From Nitrospira sp. UBA5698 (GTDB taxonomy: Bacteria; Nitrospirota; Nitrospiria; Nitrospirales; Nitrospiraceae), in NCBI GenBank assembly GCA_002420115.1, contig DIHK01000036.1:1-23547 (forward strand): DNA of 23,547 nt. The letters are read 5' to 3'. How positions within the stretch are numbered: the stretch's first letter is position 1; each line of letters begins with the position of its first letter. Positions 21,754 to 23,547 of this stretch are shown here, one piece after another. Below the pieces are notes generated by a model. That model saw nothing but the letters and a program-made list of their open reading frames with translations, was not told the DNA's origin and did no database searches. Both the position numbers and the translations under genes were made by a program.

Positions 21754-23547
21754 TTACGCTCCTCTTCCGTTTTCCTGCCTGAGTCGTTTCCGCGCGGCGA
21801 TGCGTTCATGAAATAGCGGCAGCCAGTCGGTGGGATTGTCGCCCACTTCTTCTCTGATAGAATCCAGCAAGGCCACGTTGTCCGTCGTGCCGGAGAGGAC
21901 ATTCAACAGATCCGTCATGCCACCCAGGTCGAATTGCACGATCGCCGAACTGTGCCCCTGCTTCACCAGAAACAGACGGCTCGCTTCCCCGAGATTCTTG
22001 ATGATGTGAAATTCCGCTTCCGTGACTTTGAACCCCTGGACATAGTCATCATGGTCGGCGCGAGGATTGGGCAAGAAGATCTGGGTCACGCTCTGTTCCA
22101 CCATCGTTTTGCCGATCGGGTGTCGCAGCACGTCGGAGGGCGATTGCGTGACAAAGAGGCCGAGGCCGGATTGTTTGCGGATGGTCTTTTGCTTGTTGAA
22201 GGCGAAGTCAGCGAACAGGGGGTCTTGCAGCGGTTTCCAGAATTCCTCCATGACATAGATGAAGGGCTCGCCCGTGATCAGCCGTTCGGTGAGATGGAGG
22301 AGATAGGCCATGATCGGCGTGCGGACCTCGGGATCATCCAGAAAGTCCGTGTAGTCGTAGCCGAATAATCGTGTTCCCCTCATCTCATGGGTATGTGTTG
22401 GATTGTCGAAGGCCCAGCCGAGTGCATGACCACGGGTCCATCGCTTCAACCGTGCCCGCACACTCTGGTCTCCGGTGGCTGGGAGGTTCTGGCGGAGGAG
22501 GGAGAGACCACGCAGGTCCGGCGAGACCGTCTCACTCATCACCGTCCGCACGGCATGGCTGATCTCGCTCTGCTCCTTCGCAGTAAGCCGTGGAATCTCG
22601 TCACCAGGCTGCTTCACGAGTTGGGCCACGAGCTGTTCGCAGAATTGCCAGTTGTTGGGGTTGGGTTCGAGCTGCAAGGGATTAAAGCCGGTCGGCATCC
22701 CGCGTTTGAGCGACTGATACGTCCCGCCCATGGCGCGAATGCCGATTTCCGCGCCGCGATCTTTATCGAAGACCACGCAGCGGATGCCCCGGTACTTGGT
22801 GGCGAAGGCCAAGAGGCTCAGTTCCAATGCAGTCTTGCCCACGCCGGTGCTGCCACAGATAAACGTGTTGCCGGGATACTTCTCGTCGCGCGAATCCCGA
22901 TCTTCCGGGGACACGTGGAAATTGAAATAGTAGGGTTGCCCGCTTGGGGTCTTGAACAGGGCCAGGGCTTCGCCCCAGGGATTGCCCGCTCGTTTACCAC
23001 GGGCGAAGTTGTGAAAGGGACTGAGGCAGACAAAGTTCCGGCTGGTAATGACCGCTTCGCGCGGCCGCAGACTCCAGTTGCCTGGGATCTGTGCGAACCA
23101 GGCACATTCGGGGATGACATCGACGCGCGCCATCTTGAACCCCGGCCCATCCTGAAAAACGGCCCGGGCGTCGGCGAGCGCGCTGCTCACCGATTCCATT
23201 GTCTTGCCGAAGATCGCGAGACTGTAGTGGTACTGGCCCAGATCGATGAGGCCACTCTGCAGATCGTCCGCCGCCTGGTCCATCTGTTCGATCTCGCGCG
23301 TCGCCGCGTCTTCCGAGGCGATCAAATGCCCTTTCTGGGTGGCGAGCGATTTGAGGGCCGCACGTTTATTGAGGCAGGAAAAGCTCTGGGTCTCGATGTA
23401 CTCGGTATCGCTATAGAGCAGGCCGTTATTCATGCCAGGCTCGGAGAACGGCGGGTACTCCTGCATATCCAGGAATCCCGCGAATTTCTTCTCGCGTGGA
23501 TGCCAGATTTCCAGCATGCCCGTCCGGTCGCCGAAGTGCAGGCGAGA
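21754..23547 (-). CDS. virB4: VirB4-family ATPase, 5' end outside the window
   Basis: The frame is open to the right edge of the window, so only the last 598 codons are seen; VirB4 proteins usually have about 800 residues, so roughly 200 are missing. Counting from the first visible methionine (23517), Walker A is GSTGVGKT at 222-229, and the following VVFDKDRGAEIGIRAMGG and GFNPLQLEPN are typical. The Walker B-like segment is FIYVMEEFWKPL, and the RKQSGLGLFVTQSPSDVL motif follows. This is the largest energy unit of the channel, needed for pilus assembly and substrate transfer. virB2 and virB3 are expected beyond the edge. Confidence 0.95.
   Translation of the reverse strand, partial: SRLHFGDRTGMLEIWHPREKKFAGFLDMQEYPPFSEPGMNNGLLYSDTEYIETQSFSCLNKRAALKSLATQKGHLIASEDAATREIEQMDQAADDLQSGLIDLGQYHYSLAIFGKTMESVSSALADARAVFQDGPGFKMARVDVIPECAWFAQIPGNWSLRPREAVITSRNFVCLSPFHNFARGKRAGNPWGEALALFKTPSGQPYYFNFHVSPEDRDSRDEKYPGNTFICGSTGVGKTALELSLLAFATKYRGIRCVVFDKDRGAEIGIRAMGGTYQSLKRGMPTGFNPLQLEPNPNNWQFCEQLVAQLVKQPGDEIPRLTAKEQSEISHAVRTVMSETVSPDLRGLSLLRQNLPATGDQSVRARLKRWTRGHALGWAFDNPTHTHEMRGTRLFGYDYTDFLDDPEVRTPIMAYLLHLTERLITGEPFIYVMEEFWKPLQDPLFADFAFNKQKTIRKQSGLGLFVTQSPSDVLRHPIGKTMVEQSVTQIFLPNPRADHDDYVQGFKVTEAEFHIIKNLGEASRLFLVKQGHSSAIVQFDLGGMTDLLNVLSGTTDNVALLDSIREEVGDNPTDWLPLFHERIAARKRLRQENGRGA

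Noticed and set aside
1..23547. CRISPR array, tRNA, rRNA, integrase or intact insertion sequence
   Set aside because: I saw no regularly spaced repeats, no tRNA-like cloverleaf, and no integrase or transposase motif anywhere in the window.

Overview
The window looks like part of an integrative or conjugative element, or a conjugative plasmid, from a Gram-negative bacterium. It carries a VirB/VirD4-type type IV secretion system with inner-membrane, periplasmic and outer-membrane parts, plus several exported proteins and lipoproteins. The backbone is GC-rich (for example 41 of 60 bases G+C in the line starting at 16561). Proteobacteria or Nitrospirota are plausible hosts, but nothing here fixes the taxon.

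Layout. (1) 1-1260: a leader with no assignable gene, then two small plus-strand genes (an 80-aa conserved mobile-element protein and a DUF6908 protein), closed by a perfect 28-bp palindrome. (2) 1302-2117: a minus-strand lipoprotein. (3) 2118-3978: a candidate origin of transfer with a MOBP-like nic sequence, followed by overlapping genes for a MobC-like accessory protein and a short relaxase. (4) 3979-10104: a lower-GC cargo island (27 of 60 bases G+C in the line starting at 4741). It holds a frameshifted small gene, a DUF6602 protein with a nuclease-like motif, a PIN toxin with an XRE-ImmA/IrrE partner, and, divergently, a type III-like CBASS anti-phage operon: DUF2188 protein, TRIP13-like ATPase, a 152-aa companion protein, a HORMA protein, a CD-NTase and a truncated effector gene. 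(5) 10128-10760: a minus-strand gene whose product has an RNA polymerase alpha-CTD-like segment and a CxxC. (6) 11190-23547: a long minus-strand transfer operon. In transcription order it reads virB4 (5' end outside the window), virB6, virB5, virB8, virB9, virB10, virB11, virD4, an OmpA-like protein, an LPD7/KfrB protein and trbM/kikA.

How it fits together. The relaxase and MobC would process the origin of transfer just upstream, VirD4 would hand the DNA to the channel, and VirB4/VirB11 would power it. If the nic site is read correctly, the strand enters the recipient with the 1-2379 side first and the mobilisation and channel genes last, the usual polarity of conjugative elements. The cargo sits between the mobilisation pair and the channel operon and looks like a defence island. 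Its most notable point is that the CBASS sensing, control and second-messenger genes look intact, while the effector reading frame ends after about 84 residues next to the backbone junction.
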